Source of the DNA: Adlercreutzia agrestimuris
Lineage (GTDB): Bacteria > Actinomycetota > Coriobacteriia > Coriobacteriales > Eggerthellaceae
Length of the DNA stretch: 64,000 nt
Direction: 5' to 3'
Assembly (NCBI RefSeq): GCF_943193125.1
Contig: NZ_CALPCX010000002.1
Location: 496,001-560,000 of the forward strand
Positions 52,874 to 60,492 of the stretch are shown here, in pieces. The translations under genes and the position numbers were made by a program. A model generated the notes under the pieces. That model was not told the origin of the DNA, did no database searches, and saw only the letters and a list, made by a program, of their open reading frames with translations. The number at the start of each line of letters is the position of its first letter. The first letter of the stretch is position 1.

Positions 52874-54241
52874 TTACGCAGTGGTGTGAGTATTGGTTTC
52901 AAATTCGCAAACGCTCGTCACTTGATTTGAAAGCGGATGCATATCTGCTCCCATATCTAAACGATTTTTCGCCCATACCTTACATGAGAGCGAATGTAGT
53001 TCAATAAATCCTTTTGCAGCGTTTTGATCAAATTCATCTTCTTGACCATAGGTTGCCAACTCAAAATCGTAGAGTGAATAATCTGATTGGCGACCTATGA
53101 CTGTGCAGCTGCCTTTGTAGAGTTTAAGTTTGATGGTGCCGGTAAGGCATTGCTGTGTGTGAGTCATGAATGCGTCAAGAGCTTCTTTAAGAGGGGAAAA
53201 CCACTGGCCATTGTAGACACATGTTGCCCAAAGCTGTTCTAGGCTCAGCTTATGGCGAAGAACGTCGCGCTCAAGACAAAGGTCCTCAAGTGCTTTGTGT
53301 GCGGTAATGAGAGTGATTGCAGCTGGGCATTCGTAGCATTCGCGACTCTTTACGCCGACAAGCCTGTTTTCAATCATGTCAAGGCGCCCAATTCCATTCT
53401 CACCTGCAATAGTGTTGAGCGTCTCAATGATTGTTTGATAGCTCATTGGTTCATTGTTAAGTGCGCAAGGAATGCCTTTTTCAAACTGTATGGTGATAGT
53501 GGTGGGAGTATCGGGGGCTTCTTGGGGTGAAGTTGTCATGGTGTAAATATCTGCCGGTGGCTCCATCCATGGGTCTTCAAGGATGCCACATTCTATTGCA
53601 CGACCCCAAAGGTTGTCGTCAATAGAATAGGGTGAAGCTTTGGTGGTGGGTACCGCTATCCCATGTTCAGCCGCCCAAGTCATTTCTTCTTCGCGAGAGC
53701 CAAGATCCCAATCCCGTACAGGAGCCAAAATGGAAAGAGTGGGATCAAGCATGAGGATGGAAGACTCAAAGCGAACCTGATCATTACCTTTTCCTGTGCA
53801 CCCATGCGCAATGTATTTTGCGCCAACTTTGTGCGCTACATCGACAAGGTGTTTACAAATCAATGGACGAGATAATGCACTGACCAAGGGATACTTGTTC
53901 TCGTAAAGCGCATTTGCGGCAAGGGTTGCACTGAGATACTCATCTACAAAGGCTTGGCGCATATCAATAACTAGACATTGGGACGCACCGGTTGCAAGTG
54001 CTTTAGCTTTAATTGATTCGAGACCATGATGTTCCTGTCCAACATCACCGACGACAGCTACAACATCAAGGTTGTAGTTCTCACTGAGCCATTTAATGCA
54101 CACAGACGTATCAAGACCACCTGAATATGCTAGTACTACTTTGTCTTTTGGTGTCCCATTTTCGTTTTTGAGTGTGTTTTGCTGTGGGGAAAGTGGATGT
54201 GGGCTCAGTGATTTTGCGGCAACGGGGTCAAGCTGTGACAT
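52874..54241 (-). CDS. argG: Argininosuccinate synthase
   Basis: A 455-residue ATP-dependent ligase of citrulline and aspartate. The N-type ATP pyrophosphatase P-loop AYSGGLDTSVCIKWL starts at about residue 38; normally it lies near residue 7-10, so this protein has about 30 extra polar residues at the N-terminus (MSQLDPVAAKSLSPHPLSPQ). AHGCTGKGNDQVRFE and the later IGRLDMIENRLVGVKSRE segment are typical. ATG 54241 follows AAAGGAA. The gene is preceded by a 41-residue arginine-rich leader ORF, so expression probably responds to arginine supply. Confidence 0.96.
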   Translation of the reverse strand: MSQLDPVAAKSLSPHPLSPQQNTLKNENGTPKDKVVLAYSGGLDTSVCIKWLSENYNLDVVAVVGDVGQEHHGLESIKAKALATGASQCLVIDMRQAFVDEYLSATLAANALYENKYPLVSALSRPLICKHLVDVAHKVGAKYIAHGCTGKGNDQVRFESSILMLDPTLSILAPVRDWDLGSREEEMTWAAEHGIAVPTTKASPYSIDDNLWGRAIECGILEDPWMEPPADIYTMTTSPQEAPDTPTTITIQFEKGIPCALNNEPMSYQTIIETLNTIAGENGIGRLDMIENRLVGVKSRECYECPAAITLITAHKALEDLCLERDVLRHKLSLEQLWATCVYNGQWFSPLKEALDAFMTHTQQCLTGTIKLKLYKGSCTVIGRQSDYSLYDFELATYGQEDEFDQNAAKGFIELHSLSCKVWAKNRLDMGADMHPLSNQVTSVCEFETNTHTTA

Positions 54242-54271
54242 GTTAGTTCCTTTCAGTCAGAGGGATGGTGA

Positions 54272-54348
54272 TTGTCTGGCATTCAGGTACAACAATGTGC
54301 AGAAACGACGCCAGACAACAGACACCTTTATCGTGTTTGATAAGGGTG
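54272..54348 (-). promoter_or_regulatory. argG leader hairpins
   Basis: On the minus strand after the leader ORF come a hairpin CACCCTTATC/GATAAAGGTG (54348-54323, one mismatch, 6-base loop) and a perfect 9-base stem TTGTCTGGC/GCCAGACAA (54318-54310 with 54280-54272, 29-base loop). Neither ends in a T-run, so control may act on translation or by Rho rather than by an intrinsic terminator. Confidence 0.55.
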
Positions 54349-54386
54349 TGAATTGATTGATTGCCAAAGAAATGCGATCGCGTAAA

Positions 54387-54512
54387 TTAGCGTCGTCGCA
54401 GATGAAGGGCAACCTTGCGGTTGCGGCGTCGGTAAGATAAGCAGATAAAGGAGTTATCTAAAGCGCTTTGTGCAAATGCTGCAAAAGATGCTTGGTGGAT
54501 AGCATGTTGCAT
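54387..54512 (-). CDS. Arginine-rich leader peptide of argGH
   Basis: A 41-residue ORF that starts at ATG 54512, 8 bases after a strong AAAGGAG, and ends at TAA 54387, 145 bases before argG on the same strand. Its C-terminal 15 residues are YRRRNRKVALHLRRR: seven arginines, in two RRR clusters plus one single, encoded by CGA and CGC. A GCAACC/GGTTGC stem with a GCAA loop (54409-54424) lies inside this part of the reading frame. The position and composition fit a ribosome-stalling attenuator peptide that senses Arg-tRNA. I know of no named family. It is a prediction from sequence alone. Confidence 0.72.
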   Translation of the reverse strand: MQHAIHQASFAAFAQSALDNSFICLSYRRRNRKVALHLRRR

Positions 54513-54763
54513 ATGCGCTTCTCCTTTCTACTTTCCCGTGCGCACAAGATGTGCGTGTTACATGATGGGTGATAGTAACAGACGCGTCACGAAAAGTTGA
54601 GAAAAATCATCAAGAAATTGTGAAATGGAGTAAAAATATGCAAAAACGGTATAGATAAGGCGAAAATTATGCATATGCACAAAAAGTGCAGAGAGAAGTG
54701 AAGTATGTTCGATTTCTTTAGATCACGCAAACTAGACAACACAAAAGAAAAAAGTCATTACCG

Positions 54764-54769
54764 TATAAT
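54764..54769 (+). promoter_or_regulatory. TATAAT -10 box upstream of the histidine kinase
   Basis: A consensus TATAAT stands 89 bases before ATG 54858 without a matching -35 hexamer. The rest of the divergent region 54513-54763 is A/T-rich, includes a TGCATATGCA palindrome near 54668-54679, and shows no ORF. Confidence 0.4.
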
Positions 54770-54857
54770 GCGTGTCAAATAAACTTGCGAATAGTCAGCG
54801 CATTTAAAAAGAGACAATTCAATGTATCCGATTTGTTATGGGAGATGGGGTTGTCCT

Positions 54858-57815
54858 ATGAGTCGAGCCAAAGAAACAAACATTCAAGCAAGGAATCGTG
54901 TTTTGGCAGCATGTGCTGCTATCTGTCTATTGGTCATAGCGCTGTTGCTCTTTATGAACGCTAATACCAAGCGTATCGTTACTCAAAACGATCAGTATTT
55001 AGAGACTTCAACTGGCCAAACAACGCGTCGAGTGAATGATACTTTTGATGCTTCGCTGCGTGTTGTGCAGACGGCTGCTACTATTTTTGAAACCAATTTA
55101 CAAAGCCCTGATGTTGATCCGATAGATGCAGTGAACGTTTTGGATCTTTCGCAATTTGATGACTCTTATTTCATTATGGCTGATGGTATGGCATATAACC
55201 GAGATGGCCGCAAGGCTGATGCCACAGACCGGTATTACTATTCAGCAGGTATGGCGGGAGAGAGTGGTGTGTGCTATATCCCCAATGCTATTTTTGGTGG
55301 ACAGAATGTTATTGCTTTTTTTGCGCCCGTTCATTATCAGTACACAGTAGTTGGTGTCATGGTGTCGGTGTATCACGAAGATTCGTTGACTGAGATTATG
55401 ACAACCGAGTTCTACGGTGATCCAACCCCAACATATTTGTGTACGCCTGATGGCGTTATCGTTGCGCGCGCAACTCCTAAGGCGTCAACTACCACCTCAA
55501 TTAACGAGGTCTTTTCAGATGATCAAGTTGATGGCGAAACACTTGAAAGCCTTGATGGGTATCTTGCAAGTGGGACCAATGGAAGCTTTAACTACAAAAC
55601 ACCTGAAGGAGTAGGGAATACCTACGTTTCGCGCTTACAGAATTACGAATGGTCAATCGTGCGTTCGTTTCCTGCTGAGATCACCAATAAAATGGTTATC
55701 AATGCGACGTTTGCCGGCATCTTTTTGATTGCGGGCGTGATCATTGCCGCTCTCATTGTGATTGCCGTATTACTTTTGCAAGCTCGCCAACGCAACACCG
55801 AGCTCTTGCTTGAGCGCCAAGAGGCAACGCGTATTATTGATGCTTCAACTAATTTATATAACTGCGTGCTTTCGCTTGATCTTGTCAATAAAACGTATGA
55901 GTCACTCAAAAATGATGACGCACTTGGCGCTTTGTTGCCCGATGGCAGCTACGACTATCTCTGTCAGACATTTAGTCAGGTTATGGACAAGTCAACAGAA
56001 ACATCTGATGATCTGGTGTTTTTAGATATTGAAGCCACACAAAAAGCGCTGGGGCCAGGAGTTTCTTTTGTGCAGCAAGAATGCCGCACAAAAGACGACA
56101 AAGAGCCGCGTTGGTTTCAGGTTTCCACGTTATGTGTTGCGCGTGATGTTGAGGGAGTTGCTACCAATGTATTGGTTACCATTCAGGATGCAACTGAGGC
56201 AAAAACCAAAGAGATTATGTCGCGTGTTGCTCTTGAGGATGCCTTTGGGGCAGCAGAGCATGCGTCCAAAGCAAAAAGTGACTTCCTCAATTCAATGAGT
56301 CACGACATTCGCACGCCCATGAATTCAATTATAGGTTTGACTGCTATTGCGGGCATGCATGTTGACAATCCTGATCGTGTGCGAGAGTGCTTAGCTCGTA
56401 TTACCTCTGCATCAAAGCACCTTTTAGGGCTTATAAATGAAGTGCTTGATATGGCAAAAATTGAGTCAGGTGCCATTGGTTTAAACGAAGAATCCTTTGT
56501 TCTTTCAGAGTCCATTGAGAGCTTGATTACGCTCATGAACCCCCAAATTATGGCGAAACATCAAGAACTCAAGGTTGAGATTGCTGATATTAAGCATGAG
56601 CATGTAATTGGAGATCAGACGCGTCTGCAACAAGTGTTTGTGAACATTATGGGTAACTCTGTTAAGTTTACGCCTGAAGGTGGACAGATTGGCTTGCGTA
56701 TAGCTGAACTGCCAAGCCGAATTCCTGAACATGGATGTTATGAGTTTACCTTTACCGATACTGGTTGTGGTATGTCTCCTGAGTTTCTCGAAACGGTTTT
56801 CGAGCCTTTCACGCGCGCAAATGATTCTCGTACTACCAAGATTGAAGGTACTGGTCTTGGTATGGCAATTGTCAAAAGCGTAGTAAGCCTTATGAGCGGA
56901 ACGGTTGATGTTGACTCTGTTGAAGGAGAAGGCAGCACCTTTACCGTGGTAGTTCATTTGAAGCTCTCCGATAAAGCGCAAGAGGATATCTCGGATTTAT
57001 GCGACATCCGCGTTCTTGTTGTTGATGATGATGTCATTGCATGTGAAGGAGCGTGTGCCATGCTTGAAGAGGTTGGCATGCGTTCGTCGTATGTTTTGTC
57101 AGGGCAAGAAGGTATTAATGCAGTGATTGAGGCAAAGCAGCAAAGTGATCCTTTCCGTGCGATTATTTTGGATTGGCGTATGCCTGAGATGGACGGCATC
57201 GAAACCGCGCGACGAATTCATGAAGCGGTTTTAGATGCCATTCCAATCATTGTTTTATCGGCATATGACTGGTCTATGATTGAGCGAGAAGCGCGCGAAG
57301 TTGGTGTGGATGCTTTCATCTCTAAACCACTTTTCAAGACACGACTTATTCGGGTAATGAAGGAGTTGATAAGCGGTGAAGCTCAGTCGTTTACAGATGA
57401 AAGGTCTCTGCTTGAGAATTTGTCATTTGAGGGTAAGCGTGTTTTGCTTGTAGAAGATAGCGCCATGGCAGCAGCAGTTGCTCAGGAGCTTATTGAATTA
57501 ACCGGCGCAACCGTTGATCATGTGGAAAATGGCAAACTTGCTTTTGAGGCACTTCGAGACCATGAGCCTGGATACTACACGATGGTATTAATGGATATTC
57601 AAATGCCTGTCATGAATGGGTATGAAGCCACTGCAGCTATTCGCAAAGAAGGTGAAGTGCGCTCAGATTTGGCACAAATTCCCATTGTTGCACTTTCTGC
57701 AGATGCGTTTGCAGAAGATGTTCGACGCGCTCATAGTGTCGGAATGAATGATCACATGTCTAAACCACTTGATGTTGATACGTTTGTGCGCATGCTTCGC
57801 AAATGGGTTTCCTAG
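54858..57815 (+). CDS. Hybrid sensor histidine kinase with two receiver domains
   Basis: A 985-residue membrane kinase. Two membrane helices (about 13-34 and 280-305) enclose a Cache-like extracytoplasmic sensor. A PAS-like region follows, then HisKA with SHDIRTPMNSIIG (H482), HATPase_c with NIMGNSVKFTPEGG, FTDTGCGMSPEF and GTGLGMAIVK, and two receiver domains with phospho-acceptors D772 (ILDWRMPEMDG) and D913 (LMDIQMPVMNG). No output domain is present, so a partner must be elsewhere. ATG 54858 is preferred; ATG 54822 adds 12 residues. It lies between argGH and the second reductase locus. Confidence 0.93.
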   Translation: MSRAKETNIQARNRVLAACAAICLLVIALLLFMNANTKRIVTQNDQYLETSTGQTTRRVNDTFDASLRVVQTAATIFETNLQSPDVDPIDAVNVLDLSQFDDSYFIMADGMAYNRDGRKADATDRYYYSAGMAGESGVCYIPNAIFGGQNVIAFFAPVHYQYTVVGVMVSVYHEDSLTEIMTTEFYGDPTPTYLCTPDGVIVARATPKASTTTSINEVFSDDQVDGETLESLDGYLASGTNGSFNYKTPEGVGNTYVSRLQNYEWSIVRSFPAEITNKMVINATFAGIFLIAGVIIAALIVIAVLLLQARQRNTELLLERQEATRIIDASTNLYNCVLSLDLVNKTYESLKNDDALGALLPDGSYDYLCQTFSQVMDKSTETSDDLVFLDIEATQKALGPGVSFVQQECRTKDDKEPRWFQVSTLCVARDVEGVATNVLVTIQDATEAKTKEIMSRVALEDAFGAAEHASKAKSDFLNSMSHDIRTPMNSIIGLTAIAGMHVDNPDRVRECLARITSASKHLLGLINEVLDMAKIESGAIGLNEESFVLSESIESLITLMNPQIMAKHQELKVEIADIKHEHVIGDQTRLQQVFVNIMGNSVKFTPEGGQIGLRIAELPSRIPEHGCYEFTFTDTGCGMSPEFLETVFEPFTRANDSRTTKIEGTGLGMAIVKSVVSLMSGTVDVDSVEGEGSTFTVVVHLKLSDKAQEDISDLCDIRVLVVDDDVIACEGACAMLEEVGMRSSYVLSGQEGINAVIEAKQQSDPFRAIILDWRMPEMDGIETARRIHEAVLDAIPIIVLSAYDWSMIEREAREVGVDAFISKPLFKTRLIRVMKELISGEAQSFTDERSLLENLSFEGKRVLLVEDSAMAAAVAQELIELTGATVDHVENGKLAFEALRDHEPGYYTMVLMDIQMPVMNGYEATAAIRKEGEVRSDLAQIPIVALSADAFAEDVRRAHSVGMNDHMSKPLDVDTFVRMLRKWVS

Positions 57816-57878
57816 CACGCAAGCGCGATTGTGCGGCACCTTATGTGCTAGCTCATTCAATATCATTTTGCTAGGGTG

Positions 57879-57915
57879 AAAGAAGGGGTGAGATACAAAT
57901 CGCCCTTTCTTTTTA
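57879..57915 (+). terminator. Rho-independent terminator after the histidine kinase
   Basis: AAAGAAGGG (57880-57888) pairs with CCCTTTCTTT (57903-57912) with one bulged T and runs into further Ts. A wider pair GGGTGAAAG/CTTTCACCC surrounds it (57874-57926). Confidence 0.65.
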
Positions 57916-58003
57916 TGCTTTCACCCGTTTCATCTTCTTAAGGCGACGGCACAATGCAACTGGTACGGATGCAAGCCGCATGAGCAATTATGCATATTGG
58001 GTA

Positions 58004-58041
58004 AAAGGTACATATACCTCGTAACCTGCATATGTGCCTTT
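58004..58041. promoter_or_regulatory. Inverted repeat upstream of the second flavoprotein gene
   Basis: AAAGGTACATAT (58004-58015) and ATATGTGCCTTT (58030-58041) match at 11 of 12 positions across 14 bases, 65 bases before the start at 58106. It is a candidate operator for the neighbouring LuxR regulator (60493). Confidence 0.5.
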
Positions 58042-58105
58042 TGGGGTTTGTGCGCACGGATGCGGTTTGCATCTTCGGGAGAGCAACAAATGAGGAGGAG
58101 ACAAG

Positions 58106-59848
58106 ATGGAAAAGGCAATAAGTTCGCCCAGCCGTCGCGATTTCCTGAAAGCCGGCGGACTTGCACTGCTTGGTTCAGCTGCAGCTGCTGGAGCTTTCAA
58201 GACAACTGCACCTCTGCAGGCATACGCCGATGAAGCTGAAGGTGCAGCTATTCCAGAAAAGGGTATTGCCAATTTTGAAACAGATCTGTATTCGGAGGTA
58301 TTCCCAACTAACGTTCGCTTTGTGCCGGTCGTTGATGCGCCCACTGATATGGATCGTCAGGGTGAAGTAGCGTTTGAAATGCGCGAAATTGGCGAAGACG
58401 AGCTTGTCCGAACTGAAGAGGTGGATGTATTGGTTGCCGGTGGCGGCATTACTGGTGTATGCGCAGCTCTGTCAGCTTCAGATGACGGCAAAACGCAAGT
58501 ACTCTGCCTTGAGAAGATGAGCCAAGGTCGTGGTATGTTTGAAGGCATGGGTGTTACTGGTGGCAAGGCTATGGAAGACGGTGGCTATACCTGCGACAAG
58601 GCACTCATGATGGACCGTATGCGTCATGCAGCTTATTATCGTGTACCCATTGATCCTATTAAGCTGTGGGCGGATCGTTCTCCTGAGGCAGCAGACTGGC
58701 TGCAAGAGAAATTTGACGAAGGCGATATGGGAATTGTTGAATGGTATAAAGAAAACAATCCAAACGCTCACAATTTCGATGTTCCTCAAACCGAGATTGA
58801 ATTCAAGTGTGAATCCTGGTCAGAGCAGACCACGAAAAACGCTGGTGGCGCCGGTATCTACATCGTGCAAGATTTGGCAAACACTATCTCAAAGCGTAAA
58901 AATGCTGAGATTCGCTATCGCAGCGCAGTTGTTAAACTTGAGCGCGAAGAGGGCGGTCGTGTAACGGGTGCCATTTGCAAAGATGCCGAAGGGTATTTCC
59001 GCGTGAATGCTAAGAATGGCGTTATTTTGGCAACGGGTGGTTTTGATGCAAATCCTGCCATGCTTAAGGCATGGTGCCGTCCGGAAGACATTGCAAATGC
59101 AGCGTCATGGTGCCCCAACTATGGCACAACAGGCGACGGTCAGCTTATGGGTCTTGCAGTTGGTGGTCAGATGGATCCGCTGCCAGCAGCTGTTATGAAC
59201 TTTGACTTTGGTAGCCCCGAGTCATTCTATTCGTCCAATCTGGGTATTACTGGTTTGGTATCAGGTGGCCTTATGATTAATGAGCAGGGCAGACGCTTTG
59301 CTTCTGAATCGCTGCCGTTCCAGGCTCGTTCAAATGCAATTACCGCGCAGCGTCACTATGGTGAAAACTGCTGGCGTGTAGCAAGTACTGCTCAAGTTCC
59401 GAACGAAGCGGTATTAGAAGCGCTTGAACCATTCAAAGAGAAGGGCTGGGCATTTGAAGCTGATTCTATTGCAGAGCTTGCTTCAGCAATGGAAGTGGAC
59501 AGTGCAACGCTTGAATCAGAAATTGAGCGCTTTAATGGATTTGTGGATGCACAAAAAGACGAAGATTTTAATCGTCCCATGGAGAAGGCTAAAAAGATTG
59601 AGGGCGAAAAATACTACGCTATCAAACATCAGTCTTCTATCCTTGCAACCGTATCTGGTTTGGTTGTTGACTACGAATGCCGTGTACTTGACTACGACAA
59701 TGAGCCAATTGCAGGTTTGTTTGCAGCGGGTGGCGCATCGGGTGGCTTCTTCCACACGAATTATCCGCGTCATATTTTTGGACCGTCAATTGGTCGCTGC
59801 GTAACGTTTGGCTATGTTTCCGGCCAGAGTGCCGCAATGGGGGTGTAG
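58106..59848 (+). CDS. Tat-exported FAD-dependent reductase (second paralogue)
   Basis: A 580-residue flavoprotein, distantly like the one at 49698. The Tat motif SPSRRDFLKAGG precedes a hydrophobic stretch; the FAD motif is VLVAGGGITGVCAALSAS, and the C-terminal FAD segment is GLFAAGGASGGFFHTNYPRH. An N-terminal extension of about 60 residues lies between signal and FAD domain. The QxHPT place reads QMDPLPA, and the HHTMGG place reads ILATVSGLVVD, so the histidines of fumarate reductase are absent and another substrate is likely. ATG 58106 follows GAGGAGGAG. A cytochrome gene follows after three bases. Confidence 0.9.
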   Translation: MEKAISSPSRRDFLKAGGLALLGSAAAAGAFKTTAPLQAYADEAEGAAIPEKGIANFETDLYSEVFPTNVRFVPVVDAPTDMDRQGEVAFEMREIGEDELVRTEEVDVLVAGGGITGVCAALSASDDGKTQVLCLEKMSQGRGMFEGMGVTGGKAMEDGGYTCDKALMMDRMRHAAYYRVPIDPIKLWADRSPEAADWLQEKFDEGDMGIVEWYKENNPNAHNFDVPQTEIEFKCESWSEQTTKNAGGAGIYIVQDLANTISKRKNAEIRYRSAVVKLEREEGGRVTGAICKDAEGYFRVNAKNGVILATGGFDANPAMLKAWCRPEDIANAASWCPNYGTTGDGQLMGLAVGGQMDPLPAAVMNFDFGSPESFYSSNLGITGLVSGGLMINEQGRRFASESLPFQARSNAITAQRHYGENCWRVASTAQVPNEAVLEALEPFKEKGWAFEADSIAELASAMEVDSATLESEIERFNGFVDAQKDEDFNRPMEKAKKIEGEKYYAIKHQSSILATVSGLVVDYECRVLDYDNEPIAGLFAAGGASGGFFHTNYPRHIFGPSIGRCVTFGYVSGQSAAMGV

Positions 59849-59851
59849 GTC

Positions 59852-60358
59852 ATGAAAAAATCACTGCGTATTAAGACGCTTACAAGTATGGGTATTGCCG
59901 CGGCATTCGCAGTTTGCCTAGCCGTTGGCTGCTCTCCCTCCGGTGCCGGCGATAAGCCGCTGGCTTCAACCGGCACCGATCTTGCGGCAACCTACACGGT
60001 GCATGCTGACAATGGTGAAGGTGGGGCTGGTCTTGCGAGCTATCATATGGCGCTTGGTCAGGATTGCGAATCATGTCATGTAGGTGATATGGCTGCTCAA
60101 CTTGCAGCGCTTGGAGAGGACGGCGAGCCCGATTGTGCTTCAACCTTCTACAATGACACCATGACATGTCTGTCGTCTGAGTGCCATGTGTCATGGGATA
60201 ACCTAGCGCAACGCACAGCAGAGTTAGGGGATTATAATCCGCATGACTCAATTCACGGCACGATTGAGGACTGCAATGAGTGCCACAAAGGTCACGCTGA
60301 GCAAGTTGATATCTGTGGCGAGTGTCACCCCAATGGTGGACAAACCATGTTGAGTTAA
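59852..60358 (+). CDS. Tetraheme cytochrome c lipoprotein (second paralogue)
   Basis: A 168-residue exported cytochrome that would feed electrons to the flavoprotein encoded just upstream. A lipoprotein-type signal ends at AVGCSPSG. Heme sites are CESCH, CLSSECH (CX4CH), CNECH and CGECH, the same order and spacing type as in the cytochrome at 49130, which shows that the two are paralogues. Here the cytochrome follows the flavoprotein, while at 49 kb it precedes it. A strong terminator ends the unit. Confidence 0.9.
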   Translation: MKKSLRIKTLTSMGIAAAFAVCLAVGCSPSGAGDKPLASTGTDLAATYTVHADNGEGGAGLASYHMALGQDCESCHVGDMAAQLAALGEDGEPDCASTFYNDTMTCLSSECHVSWDNLAQRTAELGDYNPHDSIHGTIEDCNECHKGHAEQVDICGECHPNGGQTMLS

Positions 60359-60404
60359 TAACTCAATAATCTTCGCCAGACTATAAGATAGTAATGCGTT
60401 TTGT

Positions 60405-60435
60405 GAGGGCAGCATTAGAGCTGCCCTCTTTTTTT
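60405..60435 (+). terminator. Rho-independent terminator of the second reductase operon
   Basis: GAGGGCAGC (60405-60413) pairs with GCTGCCCTC (60420-60428) across a six-base loop, followed by seven Ts (60429-60435). Confidence 0.95.
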
Positions 60436-60449
60436 GTGCACTCTGATCA

Positions 60450-60458
60450 TGGTATACT
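60450..60458 (+). promoter_or_regulatory. Extended -10 promoter element
   Basis: TGG followed by TATACT, 34 bases before the LuxR start at 60493; the place for a -35 box is occupied by the preceding terminator's T-run. Confidence 0.5.
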
Positions 60459-60492
60459 GCCTGATCGGGGGTACAACTAGAGGGAGAGCGTG

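Noticed and set aside
54640..54680. Possible ARG boxes (TGCATATGCA and nearby A/T-rich half-sites) for ArgR control of argGH
   Set aside because: The match to the ArgR consensus is poor and the region also serves the divergent kinase gene; not strong enough to call.
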